Below are positions 1 to 7,746 of a DNA stretch of 64,000 nt, one piece after another. The notes under the pieces are model-generated. The model was not told the DNA's origin. It ran no database searches and saw only the letters and a list, made by a program, of their open reading frames with translations. The position numbers and the translations under genes were made by a program. The number at the start of each line of letters is the position of its first letter. The first letter of the stretch is position 1. This stretch comes from an uncultured Hyphomicrobiales bacterium (GTDB lineage: Bacteria; Pseudomonadota; Alphaproteobacteria; Rhizobiales; Ancalomicrobiaceae). The stretch spans positions 62,001 to 126,000 of the forward strand of contig CAIYYN010000008.1 in assembly GCA_903930435.1 (NCBI GenBank), given 5' to 3'.

Positions 1-222
1 GCCTGAGGACGAGTCGAGCGCGGTCGTAAAGGCGGCTACTGGGCTGCACTTGATCTCGCCGGTCGAACTCACGGGGTCAGCCTGAACCGACCGGAACATA
101 TCCGCGACCGGACTCGGTGCAAGGTGCATGGGATTGCTGAAATGCGGCAAGGCATTTGCTGCGACCGCACTTGACAGGCTCAGCGCTGCTGCAAGGGAAA
201 TTGTAAAAAACCGGGTACGCAT
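1..222 (-). CDS. Secreted hypothetical protein, C-terminal part cut off by the window edge
   Basis: Only the first 74 codons are visible. The N-terminus is a clear Sec signal peptide: MRTRFFT, then a hydrophobic Ala/Leu/Ser stretch ending near AVAANA. The mature part has one Cys and no motif I recognise. Two in-frame ATGs lie at 228 and 222. A GAGGAG Shine-Dalgarno touches the first and sits 6 nt before the second, so 222 is the better start. It is transcribed in the same direction as the rhamnonate genes but leads that strand, with rhmD ending about 100 nt upstream of it. The exported location is well supported; the function is unknown. Confidence 0.6.
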   Translation of the reverse strand, partial: MRTRFFTISLAAALSLSSAVAANALPHFSNPMHLAPSPVADMFRSVQADPVSSTGEIKCSPVAAFTTALDSSSG

Positions 223-331
223 TGGCATCTCCTCAAACGTAGAGATGCTTATACCGAACCCGGATTGATATTCTTGCTGCAGAATAAGTCGAATTTCGCA
301 TGTGAAATTCATTGATTATTCATGCTGTTTT

Positions 332-1516
332 TCAGTGCGTATATGGTCGATGCAACTTGCTCTCAGGATTCAATGTGACACCGAAGCCCGGCTTGTCGAG
401 GACAGACAATTTCATCCGACCATTGACCGGAATGGGTTCATCGAGCAAAAGCGGATGAAACGCAGGAAGCACCTGATCTGCCTTTGGTGCGCTCATGATA
501 ATTTCGGTGAACGGCGAATTATGGCGCGTGCACGTGAAATGGTAGCTGTAGACGCCGGATCCATGCGGAACCATCAAGGCACCATGTGCATCGGCGAGCG
601 CTGAAATCTTGATGAGTTCGGTGATGCCACCGCACCAGTTCACGTCGGGCTGGATAATGTCGCAACATCCCATTTCGAGCAGCATGCGAAAGCCCCAGCG
701 CGTGGCTTCATGTTCGCCAGTGGTCACCAGCATGCCCGGCGGAACGTTCTTTTTAAGTTGCGCATAGCCCCAGTAGTCATCGGGTGGCAGGCACTCCTCG
801 ATCCATTTCAGGCCGTATTCATGCGCCTTGTGGGCCAGCCTGGTCGCATAATTCACGTCCAGTGCCATCCAGCAATCATACATCAGCCAGAAGTCATCAC
901 CGACCAGACTGCGCATATGGGCGAGCTTTTCGATGTTCTTCTTGAGACCTTCTTCGCCTTCTGCCGGTCCATGTTGCAATGGCAATTTGCCGCCGATGAA
1001 GCCCAACTGCTTGGCAATATCGGGACGGGCACCCGTTGCGTAAAAGGTCAGTTCATCGCGAACAGGACCACCAAGCAGGGCATGCACCGGCTCGCGGCGC
1101 CATTTGGCGAGCAGATCCCACATCGCGAGATCAACCGCCGAGATGGCGTTCACGACGATGCCGCGCCGACCGTAATAGATCGTCGCATTATACATCTGGT
1201 CCCAGGCCTTCTCGATATCCGTGATGAGCCGCCCCTCGATGAACCGCGCAAGGTGCTTCTCGACGATATAGGCACCAATCTCGCCTGCCGTCGTGATGGC
1301 AAACCCGATTGTCCCGTCATCGGCCTCCACCTCGACGACGAGGGTTCCGAGCACATTGATGCCGAAGGCCCGTCTTGAAGCGCGGTACTCCGGGTATTTG
1401 GCCATGGGTGTTGCGATGTGATCGTCAATCCAGTGGCCATCGTCGACATCATGATAGTCGCCACCACCACCACGAACCACGGACGCTCGGATATGTTTGA
1501 TTTTCGGGATAGCCAT
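332..1516 (-). CDS. rhmD: L-rhamnonate dehydratase (mandelate racemase/enolase superfamily)
   Basis: Dehydrates L-rhamnonate to 2-keto-3-deoxy-L-rhamnonate (EC 4.2.1.90) in the cytoplasm, a step of non-phosphorylative L-rhamnose breakdown. The 394-aa protein follows the E. coli RhmD pattern from end to end: the [18 protein letters not shown]-terminal block, [13 protein letters not shown], and a C-terminus in HRPYTH. The expected Mg2+ ligands and base are present: D214 (DCW), E240 (IEE), E268 (GEH) and H318 (PHGS). It lies 52 nt downstream of an ACS-family MFS permease on the same strand, so the two probably form a small operon. The other rhamnose steps (dehydrogenase, lactonase, KDR aldolase) are not in the window. 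The family call is strong; the exact sugar acid is inferred from overall similarity. Confidence 0.92.
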   Translation of the reverse strand: MAIPKIKHIRASVVRGGGGDYHDVDDGHWIDDHIATPMAKYPEYRASRRAFGINVLGTLVVEVEADDGTIGFAITTAGEIGAYIVEKHLARFIEGRLITDIEKAWDQMYNATIYYGRRGIVVNAISAVDLAMWDLLAKWRREPVHALLGGPVRDELTFYATGARPDIAKQLGFIGGKLPLQHGPAEGEEGLKKNIEKLAHMRSLVGDDFWLMYDCWMALDVNYATRLAHKAHEYGLKWIEECLPPDDYWGYAQLKKNVPPGMLVTTGEHEATRWGFRMLLEMGCCDIIQPDVNWCGGITELIKISALADAHGALMVPHGSGVYSYHFTCTRHNSPFTEIIMSAPKADQVLPAFHPLLLDEPIPVNGRMKLSVLDKPGFGVTLNPESKLHRPYTH

Positions 1517-1568
1517 CAGTCACCTGTGTTCAGCCGAACGCGTGATGTCATGTCAGGAGCGGCTTGCG

Positions 1569-2843
1569 TCAGCGGCGGCTTTCACGAATGGCGAAGATGG
1601 CCACCGCGCCGATCAATGTCGTTCCTGCAAGCAGGTATAATCCTGCATTCGGAATGGCAAAACTGGCATCGGCCAGATTTTTGACATTTGGCGCGACAAA
1701 TCCGCCAAGTGATCCGATCGCATTGATTGCGGCGATGCCACCGGCTGCGGCGACACCGCCAAGGGTGGACGTCGGGAATTTCCAGAACAGCGGCTGTACA
1801 GCAATAAACCCGGCTGCTGCAAAGCAGAGTGACAATAAGGCAATCGCCGGGGGACTATTCGCAGATACCGCAATTCCGATGCCTGAAATAGCCAGGATTG
1901 CAGCGGCCATCAAACGATGACCCCCTGTGCGATCTGCGATGGAGGGCAAGCTAAAGGTGGCAGCCAGCGCGCAGATCCAGGGGATTGCAGTGACAAGGCC
2001 GACATCGAAGCCAACCTTTTTTCCCAGCAGGGCCGCTACCTGTGTAGGCAGATAGAAGACCACGCCGTATACACTCATCTGGATCAGGAAATAGATCAGC
2101 ACAAAATGCAGGACTTTCGGCGTCAACAAGACATCGAGGAAATCAGAGGGGCCATGCGAAGTCTTCAGTTTCTGCTCTGCCGAAATGGCCGACTGAAGGG
2201 CCGTCCGTTCGGCTGAATTCAACCATGTGGCGTCATCGGGCTTGTCGTCGAGATAGAAAAACGCCCACACACCAACGGCGCTCGCCAGCAACCCCTCAAC
2301 GACGAACATCCATTGCCAGCCGCCAAGCCCGGCCATCTTGTCGAGTTCCAGCAATAGACCGGAGAGTGGAGCACCAAAGATGAAGGCGAGCGGGGCACCG
2401 AAGTAAAACAGTCCCATGATCTGACTGCGTCTACTGTCGGGGAACCAGTAGGTCAGGTACAGAATAACACCCGGGAAGAATCCGGCCTCCGCCGCACCCA
2501 GCAACAGCCTCAAGACGTAGAAGATGGTATCGTTGGTGGCAAACATCATCGCAGCGGAGACAAGACCCCATGTCACCATGATCCGGGCCATCCATATGCG
2601 GGCTCCAACCCGGTGAAGGATCAAGTTACTGGGAACCTCAAACAGCGCGTAGGTCAGGAAGAAAATGCCCGCACCCAAGGCGTAGGCGGCATCTGACACA
2701 CCGGTTGACGCCTGAAACGATTGTTTCGCAAAGCCTATGTTTGCCCGGTCAAGGAACGACAGGATGTACATCAGCAACAAGAAGGGCACCAACCTGCGAC
2801 GCGCCGATTTGAACGCTGAATCCAAAGGCGTTAGTTGCGACAT
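1569..2843 (-). CDS. MFS transporter, anion:cation symporter (ACS) family, probable rhamnonate/hexonate permease
   Basis: A 12-helix major facilitator protein of about 424 aa. The N-terminal FLDRANIGFA and the YALFEVPSNLILHRVGAR segment after helix 2 are typical of ACS-family (tartrate, galactarate and rhamnonate) transporters. A possible upstream ATG at 2879 is disfavoured: GGAGG lies 5 nt before the ATG at 2843. It precedes rhmD by 52 nt on the same strand, as rhmT does in enterobacteria, so L-rhamnonate or a similar sugar acid is the likely substrate. Specificity cannot be read from the sequence. It is divergent from the histidine kinase at 3407 across 563 nt. Confidence 0.85.
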   Translation of the reverse strand: MSQLTPLDSAFKSARRRLVPFLLLMYILSFLDRANIGFAKQSFQASTGVSDAAYALGAGIFFLTYALFEVPSNLILHRVGARIWMARIMVTWGLVSAAMMFATNDTIFYVLRLLLGAAEAGFFPGVILYLTYWFPDSRRSQIMGLFYFGAPLAFIFGAPLSGLLLELDKMAGLGGWQWMFVVEGLLASAVGVWAFFYLDDKPDDATWLNSAERTALQSAISAEQKLKTSHGPSDFLDVLLTPKVLHFVLIYFLIQMSVYGVVFYLPTQVAALLGKKVGFDVGLVTAIPWICALAATFSLPSIADRTGGHRLMAAAILAISGIGIAVSANSPPAIALLSLCFAAAGFIAVQPLFWKFPTSTLGGVAAAGGIAAINAIGSLGGFVAPNVKNLADASFAIPNAGLYLLAGTTLIGAVAIFAIRESRR

Positions 2844-3406
2844 GAGATCCTCCAAACCAGCCCCACTTTTGTGAGCCATCTCGATCCTGTTTTCAGGATT
2901 TCGTCTTGTGGTACAACATCATGGCTTTGCGAATATCCGGGAGTCAACTCTTTGTTGACCAATTTCTATTCTGGCTGAAACTTTATCTACACCAGATAAT
3001 CGATTTGACGAATGTCTTATAAAATAGCGTCCGACCATATCAGATTATTAAATCAGCGAATATGACGCATATGATTTCCACTTTGCGCAATGTCGAAGAG
3101 GTTCGCGCATACCATGTATGCTTTAAGATGACATGGTTGCAATGCAGCGTGGATCATGACTTTTCGCAAGCAGTATCAAACAGAGCAAAATCGCGTGCTG
3201 AACAAGCACTTGATGGCCTTTTAGTGTCCGACACAGGCAGTCGAGGATATTGAGTTTAGCACTCAACCAGTGGATCAGACTTCATGGATGAACTTAGCAT
3301 GGATTTATAAGTAAAATCATGCATATCAAAAATGCTGAAATATTAACCTCTATCGTGCATAGTAACGATAGTTGTCGGCTTTTGCAGCTTTTGCGCGGAT
3401 TAAGAT
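2844..3406. other. Divergent intergenic region between the MFS permease and the hybrid histidine kinase
   Basis: No convincing gene is seen; one 63-codon frame at 3062-3253 has no family resemblance. The stretch is clearly more AT-rich than its flanks and must hold the promoters of both outward-facing genes. Two short perfect inverted repeats stand out: ATATG-ACG-CATAT at 3060-3072 and GCATA-CCATG-TATGC at 3107-3121. They could be operators for a sugar-acid regulator such as a GntR/FCD protein, but that is only a guess. Confidence 0.4.
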
Positions 3407-6049
3407 ATGAGCCATTCTGTTCGGGAAGTCGGTCTGATTGGTCGGCGTAACTTTCGGATTGTGGCGCTGTCAGTGGTGATTCTGATTGTCGCTATAGCTG
3501 GCATGAGCCTCTTTATTGCTTTTAGCATGCGCGAAGATGCGTTTGTGAACGCCGAGCTGAATCTGCGGCGTGAAGCCCTGATACTTGCAGGTCAGGCAGA
3601 GCGCTCATTCCAGTCTGTGCAGCTCAGCCTGGTAAACATTGCTGACCAGATCGAGAGCCGCGAGGGTTTGACGTCGGCAAAGCTCTCGCAGGATTTTGGT
3701 GGCCACGACACCTATGCGATGTTGCAAAGCAAGCTGGTCGGTATGCCGCAGCTCGAAGCCATCACCATTATTGATGCGACGGGGAAGCTGGTCAATTTCT
3801 CCCGGTATTGGCCCATTCCTGCGGTCAATGTATCTGATCGGGATTACTTCAAGGCGTTGAAGGATGATCCGTCGCTGAAGGAGTTTATCAGCACCCCTGT
3901 CCAGAACCGTGGATCTGGTACCTGGAATATCTATCTCGCGCGCCGGATATCAGGACCCAATGGAGAGTTCCAAGGCTTGGTCCTGGGTGCGATGGCGCTG
4001 CAATATTTTGAAGATTTTTATGGGTCGGTGACGATCGGCGAGGGCACGTCAGTATCGCTCGTGCGCGAAGACGGACTATTGCTGGCGCGCTATCCACATG
4101 CCGAAGTGGGCAGGAACCTGCGGGTGTCTGTTAACAGTGGTCTATATCTCGGCGAAGGGACGACCTTGCGCGAGGCAGGAAAGTTTGATTCCGAGCTTCG
4201 CGTCAAGGTATCTCGCAGGCTTGCCAGCCAGCCGCTTTACATTGTTGTGACACAGTCTGAACGGGGTGTGCTCAAGGAATGGAGCAAGACTGTCGGGTTT
4301 CTGGCGATATTGACCCTCAGCATCATAATTCTCCTGATCGTAGCTCTATTTGCGATCGCGCGTCGCTGGCGGCAACAAGCGCTTTTGACCGAATTGACTG
4401 CAGAAAAGGCGCGGGCTGAGAGCGAAAAGGCGCTTGCCGAGACCGAACTGCTGCGCGAGCGTGAACGGGCGGCTACGGCAGCCAATCAGGCAAAGTCGAG
4501 CTTTCTGGCCATGATGAGCCACGAAATCCGCACGCCGATGAACTCCGTACTTGGGCTCGCAAGTTCGCTCCTCGAAACCGAGCTTGACAGCGAGCAGAGA
4601 AAATCCGTCCGAGCCATCCATGACTCCGGCGATATTCTTCTGGAAATCCTGAATGATATTCTCGACTTCTCGAAAATGGAGTCCGGGGCCTTCAACCTTG
4701 AAAGCCTGCCGTTCGAAACGATGGCGCTGGTGGAGGGTGCCCTTTCGATCATCGGGGAGCGCGCCACTTCGAAAGGTCTTGTGATCCGGGTCGATGCCGA
4801 TCCGGCGCTGCCTAAGGTTCTCGTCGGAGATAGTACGCGTATCCGTCAGGTTTTGCTGAATTATCTGTCGAACGCAGTCAAATTTACGGATCGCGGCCAA
4901 ATTGTCATCAAGATCGAGTGCTTGCAACTAACGGATGGTTCTGCAAGCCTGCGCTGGTCAGTGATGGATACAGGCATGGGAATTCCGGCGGAGCGCTTGG
5001 GAGCGCTGTTCCAGGATTTCGTGCAGGTAGACAGTTCCATCAATCGGCGGTTCGGCGGATCCGGTCTTGGGCTGGCGATCTGTCGCCGGATAATCGAACA
5101 GATGGGCGGTAAAACCGGCGTCGAGTCGGAACCCGGCAAGGGCTCAACATTCTACTTTGAGCTGGAGTTGCCGACGTCGTCATTTGTTCCCGAGCCCGTC
5201 CTTGATGACAAGAGCCTTGCCCTGAGGCTTCGGGACCGTATCAGTCAATTGGGTCGACCGATGCGGATTCTCCTTGTCGACGATAATGCGGTCAATCGAA
5301 TGGTCGCCAGCAAGATGTTCCAAGGTTTCGATGTGGCGATCACAGAGGCCGTTGATGGGTTGCAGGCTGTCGCGCTTGTCGAAAAGAGTGTGTTCGATAT
5401 TGTGCTGATGGACGTTCAAATGCCTGTCATGAGCGGGCTTGATGCCTCGACAGCCATCCGGCGGCTGGGAGGAACGTATAGGCATATGCCCATTATTGCG
5501 TTTACGGCAAATGCGTTTGCGGATGACAGGACCGCGTGTCTTGCTGCTGGAATGAATGACTTTGTTGCCAAGCCCGTCCGCAAAAGCTTGCTGCTGCAAG
5601 CAGTCCTGCGTTTGATGCCCGACAGGCAAGACCTGCCGAAGTGGGAGGAAGATTCCCCGCGTCAGGAAAAATCGCCTACAAGGCAGCCAGAGGAGGCTTC
5701 TGTGCCTGAATTTGATCCGGCAATCTATGCTGAGCTTGTCGAGGCTCTTGATGCAACAGAAGCACGAGCGATTTTCGACATCTTCGTTGAACACACAGAG
5801 GATTTGCTAAGGCAATTGTCTCGTGCGGATCAACCATTGCCGCTCGACGTCATACGGCGGGAAGTCCATTCGCTGAAGTCAACCTCGGCAACAGTTGGCT
5901 TTCAGCGTCTGGCCGAGCTTGCGCGGGAGATGGAAAAGGAGACGCTAACCGTTGGAAATTCGCGGCTCGATGAGATGACATCGGCTCTCAAGCGTGCGTT
6001 TAACGGTGGGCTTGAAGGATTTGACGCTTACATGAAAAAGGCAGCCTGA
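3407..6049 (+). CDS. Hybrid sensor histidine kinase (Cache, HisKA, HATPase, receiver, HPt)
   Basis: An 880-aa membrane sensor. Helix 1 is at about residues 15-37. An extracytoplasmic Cache/PDC-type sensing region follows to about 295 (the [21 protein letters not shown] segment is typical), then helix 2 at about 297-320 and a coiled stretch rich in Ala/Glu. The HisKA site is H372 (SHEIRTPMN). The HATPase has its N box ([12 protein letters not shown]) and G boxes ([15 protein letters not shown]). The receiver domain has D669 (LMDVQMP), and an HPt domain has H821 (HSLKS). The protein therefore carries a full phosphorelay, but no partner regulator with a DNA-binding output is next to it. The Shine-Dalgarno is weak. 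The ligand is unknown; its position divergent from the sugar-acid permease hints at, but does not prove, a metabolite signal. Confidence 0.92.
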   Translation: MSHSVREVGLIGRRNFRIVALSVVILIVAIAGMSLFIAFSMREDAFVNAELNLRREALILAGQAERSFQSVQLSLVNIADQIESREGLTSAKLSQDFGGHDTYAMLQSKLVGMPQLEAITIIDATGKLVNFSRYWPIPAVNVSDRDYFKALKDDPSLKEFISTPVQNRGSGTWNIYLARRISGPNGEFQGLVLGAMALQYFEDFYGSVTIGEGTSVSLVREDGLLLARYPHAEVGRNLRVSVNSGLYLGEGTTLREAGKFDSELRVKVSRRLASQPLYIVVTQSERGVLKEWSKTVGFLAILTLSIIILLIVALFAIARRWRQQALLTELTAEKARAESEKALAETELLRERERAATAANQAKSSFLAMMSHEIRTPMNSVLGLASSLLETELDSEQRKSVRAIHDSGDILLEILNDILDFSKMESGAFNLESLPFETMALVEGALSIIGERATSKGLVIRVDADPALPKVLVGDSTRIRQVLLNYLSNAVKFTDRGQIVIKIECLQLTDGSASLRWSVMDTGMGIPAERLGALFQDFVQVDSSINRRFGGSGLGLAICRRIIEQMGGKTGVESEPGKGSTFYFELELPTSSFVPEPVLDDKSLALRLRDRISQLGRPMRILLVDDNAVNRMVASKMFQGFDVAITEAVDGLQAVALVEKSVFDIVLMDVQMPVMSGLDASTAIRRLGGTYRHMPIIAFTANAFADDRTACLAAGMNDFVAKPVRKSLLLQAVLRLMPDRQDLPKWEEDSPRQEKSPTRQPEEASVPEFDPAIYAELVEALDATEARAIFDIFVEHTEDLLRQLSRADQPLPLDVIRREVHSLKSTSATVGFQRLAELAREMEKETLTVGNSRLDEMTSALKRAFNGGLEGFDAYMKKAA

Positions 6050-6448
6050 CTGTGAAGACAAGACGTTGCGGCTTCTGTCGCAGCGAAACAACCTTCTATA
6101 TCGCCGCCCGGCTCGATTAGAGGTGTTGACCCGCCATGTAGTGCATGTCGTGATGTTCGCGGTATAGGCGTTGCCCTAATAATACGTAAAATCAATTATA
6201 AATCAGCGTATTCATGAGTTATTAACCAAAAAAATTGCGAGAATTGATGTAGCGGATGTCCATAGATAATCATTTTGATGTTCAATAATAAGATAAATAC
6301 TACATTTTAACATTGGAATTTGATTGATATGTCATTGTACAACGAATTTGATCGCAAAGGCAGATTTTTGATATTGATTTAAGTGTTAATTCATCGATGC
6401 GACGTAGAACTAATCGCGAGAATTTGAGCTGAAGTCTCAAAGGTCGTC
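6050..6448. other. AT-rich intergenic region upstream of the FecR-like gene
   Basis: About 400 nt between the kinase stop and the FecR-like gene. No reading frame with a credible ribosome-binding site is visible. From about 6175 the base composition turns strongly AT-rich up to the GTG start at 6449, which fits a promoter and untranslated leader. No hairpin with a T-run was found after the kinase stop. Confidence 0.4.
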
Positions 6449-7648
6449 GTGAAGGATGCGGTTGGTCAGATGTGCAAAAAAGGTCGAACGATTGGCCTTG
6501 CGGGTGGAGTGTTGGTGGTCACGTGTCTCACTGCCGCTAATGCCTACGCACAGGTTGCCCCCAAGGGTGTTTGGACTGCCTCAGGAGTGCAGGGTGCTGT
6601 CTTCGTTGTCGTCGACGGACGTCAGATGCGTGTTCGTGATGGTGTTGGTATTCCGAATGATCTGATGGTGGTCACTGCCCCGGGCAGTCAGGTCAGGCTG
6701 ACGCGTAATGGTGAAACGATTGATGTTGCGCCCGACACGCAGATTGTCGTGCATGATCGTACGGACAAGGAATTTACGCACGTTTGGCAATATTCAGGTT
6801 CTGTCACGGTTGAAGCCAATCGTGAGCAGGTGAAGCATTTTGCTGTGGAGACGCCCTACGTTGCCGCTGTTGTCAAGGGAACGATTTTCCAGGTTTCAAC
6901 CGGCCGAACCGGATCGCAGACGCGCGTTGATCGCGGGCGGGTTGAAGTTGTTGATTTTCGTGACAAGCAGAAAGTGGATGTTTTGCCTGGGCAGTCTGCA
7001 CACGTGACGGCGACCTCGGGTCTGAATGTGAGCGGTGTCGGGCAGATACAGCGCATAACAACTTATGCTGCGCCCAATGCAGCGGCAACGGCGGCTAGTG
7101 CCGCAGCCACGTCAGTTACCGCAGTGTCCAGTGTTACGGGTGTGTCCCCCGCCGCTGCAGCCTCAGCGGTCGCGGCTGTTTCACCATCTGCTGCGGCAGC
7201 TGTGTCGGCCGCCACCAACAACCCGAGTGCATCAGGGTTGAACAAGCAAAATGCAGCGGGGTCGCCAGGCGGTAATAACGGTGGCTACGGAAATAATGGC
7301 GGCTACGGTGGCTACGGGAATAACGGCGGCTACGGCGGTTACGGGAATAACGGCGGCAATGGCGGCTACGGGAATGGCGGCGGCTACGGCGGTAATGGGA
7401 ATAACGGCGGCAGCGGCAACAACGGCAGCGGCAACAACGGCGGCGGCAACGGGAATAACGGCGGCGGCAGCAACGGCGGCGGTAACGGGAATAATGGCGG
7501 CGGTGGTGGCGGCTCAAAGAATGGCGGTGGTGGTAATGCCGGTGCTCATGATTATTCGTTCGGACGTAGCAGTTATAATAACGCTGATAGTGTAAGCAAT
7601 GGCGGGATCGGTGGTAACGGTTACAACAAACAGAATGACCGAAACTAA
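6449..7648 (+). CDS. Exported FecR-domain protein with Ala-rich linker and Gly/Asn-rich tail
   Basis: A 399-aa protein with a signal peptide (hydrophobic core about 13-33, cleavage near AYAQ) and a FecR-type beta domain at about 40-200. The segment PGSQVRL..TQIVV and the VETPYVAAVVKGTIFQV block are the usual FecR signature. An Ala/Ser/Val-rich linker runs from about 209 to 255, then a tail built of GGYGNN/GGNGNN-like repeats to the C-terminus. It is read from a GTG at 6449 with AAGG 6 nt upstream; an ATG at 6470 is an alternative. There is no TonB receptor or ECF sigma factor nearby, so the classical iron-signalling role is unlikely. FecR-domain proteins are often found beside CHASE2 proteins, and here the CHASE2-GGDEF-EAL gene follows 98 nt downstream. 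I infer that it is a periplasmic or surface partner of that sensor. Confidence 0.8.
   Translation: MKDAVGQMCKKGRTIGLAGGVLVVTCLTAANAYAQVAPKGVWTASGVQGAVFVVVDGRQMRVRDGVGIPNDLMVVTAPGSQVRLTRNGETIDVAPDTQIVVHDRTDKEFTHVWQYSGSVTVEANREQVKHFAVETPYVAAVVKGTIFQVSTGRTGSQTRVDRGRVEVVDFRDKQKVDVLPGQSAHVTATSGLNVSGVGQIQRITTYAAPNAAATAASAAATSVTAVSSVTGVSPAAAASAVAAVSPSAAAAVSAATNNPSASGLNKQNAAGSPGGNNGGYGNNGGYGGYGNNGGYGGYGNNGGNGGYGNGGGYGGNGNNGGSGNNGSGNNGGGNGNNGGGSNGGGNGNNGGGGGGSKNGGGGNAGAHDYSFGRSSYNNADSVSNGGIGGNGYNKQNDRN
7268..7520 (+). repeat. Imperfect tandem repeat coding for GGYGNN/GGNGNN units
   Basis: A run of short GGC/GGT/AAT/AAC/TAC codon blocks gives GGYGNNGGYGGYG and then GNNGGGS-type units, in the reading frame of the FecR-like protein. 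Unit length varies (about 9-18 nt) and there are no unique spacers, so this is low-complexity coding sequence and not a CRISPR array. Such tracts are prone to length change by slippage. The composition resembles flexible or amyloid-forming tails of secreted proteins. Confidence 0.75.
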
Positions 7649-7746
7649 AAGTCTGTATGCAACTGGTTTCACGTAATTTATGAGCCAAGTTGCTCGTTGT
7701 TCGCGATGTTGTTGCCGTTTTGATTTGATCTGATGGGACCTGCGGT

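Noticed and set aside
3062-3253. Small gene (63 codons) in the permease-kinase intergenic region
   Set aside because: No Shine-Dalgarno, no family resemblance, and AT-rich non-coding composition around it.
7268-7520. CRISPR-like array
   Set aside because: The repeats are short, variable and without unique spacers, and they read as Gly/Asn/Tyr codons in the frame of the FecR-like protein.
6449-7648. FecR anti-sigma regulator of iron transport
   Set aside because: It has a signal peptide instead of a cytoplasmic regulator domain, and no sigma factor or TonB receptor gene is close.
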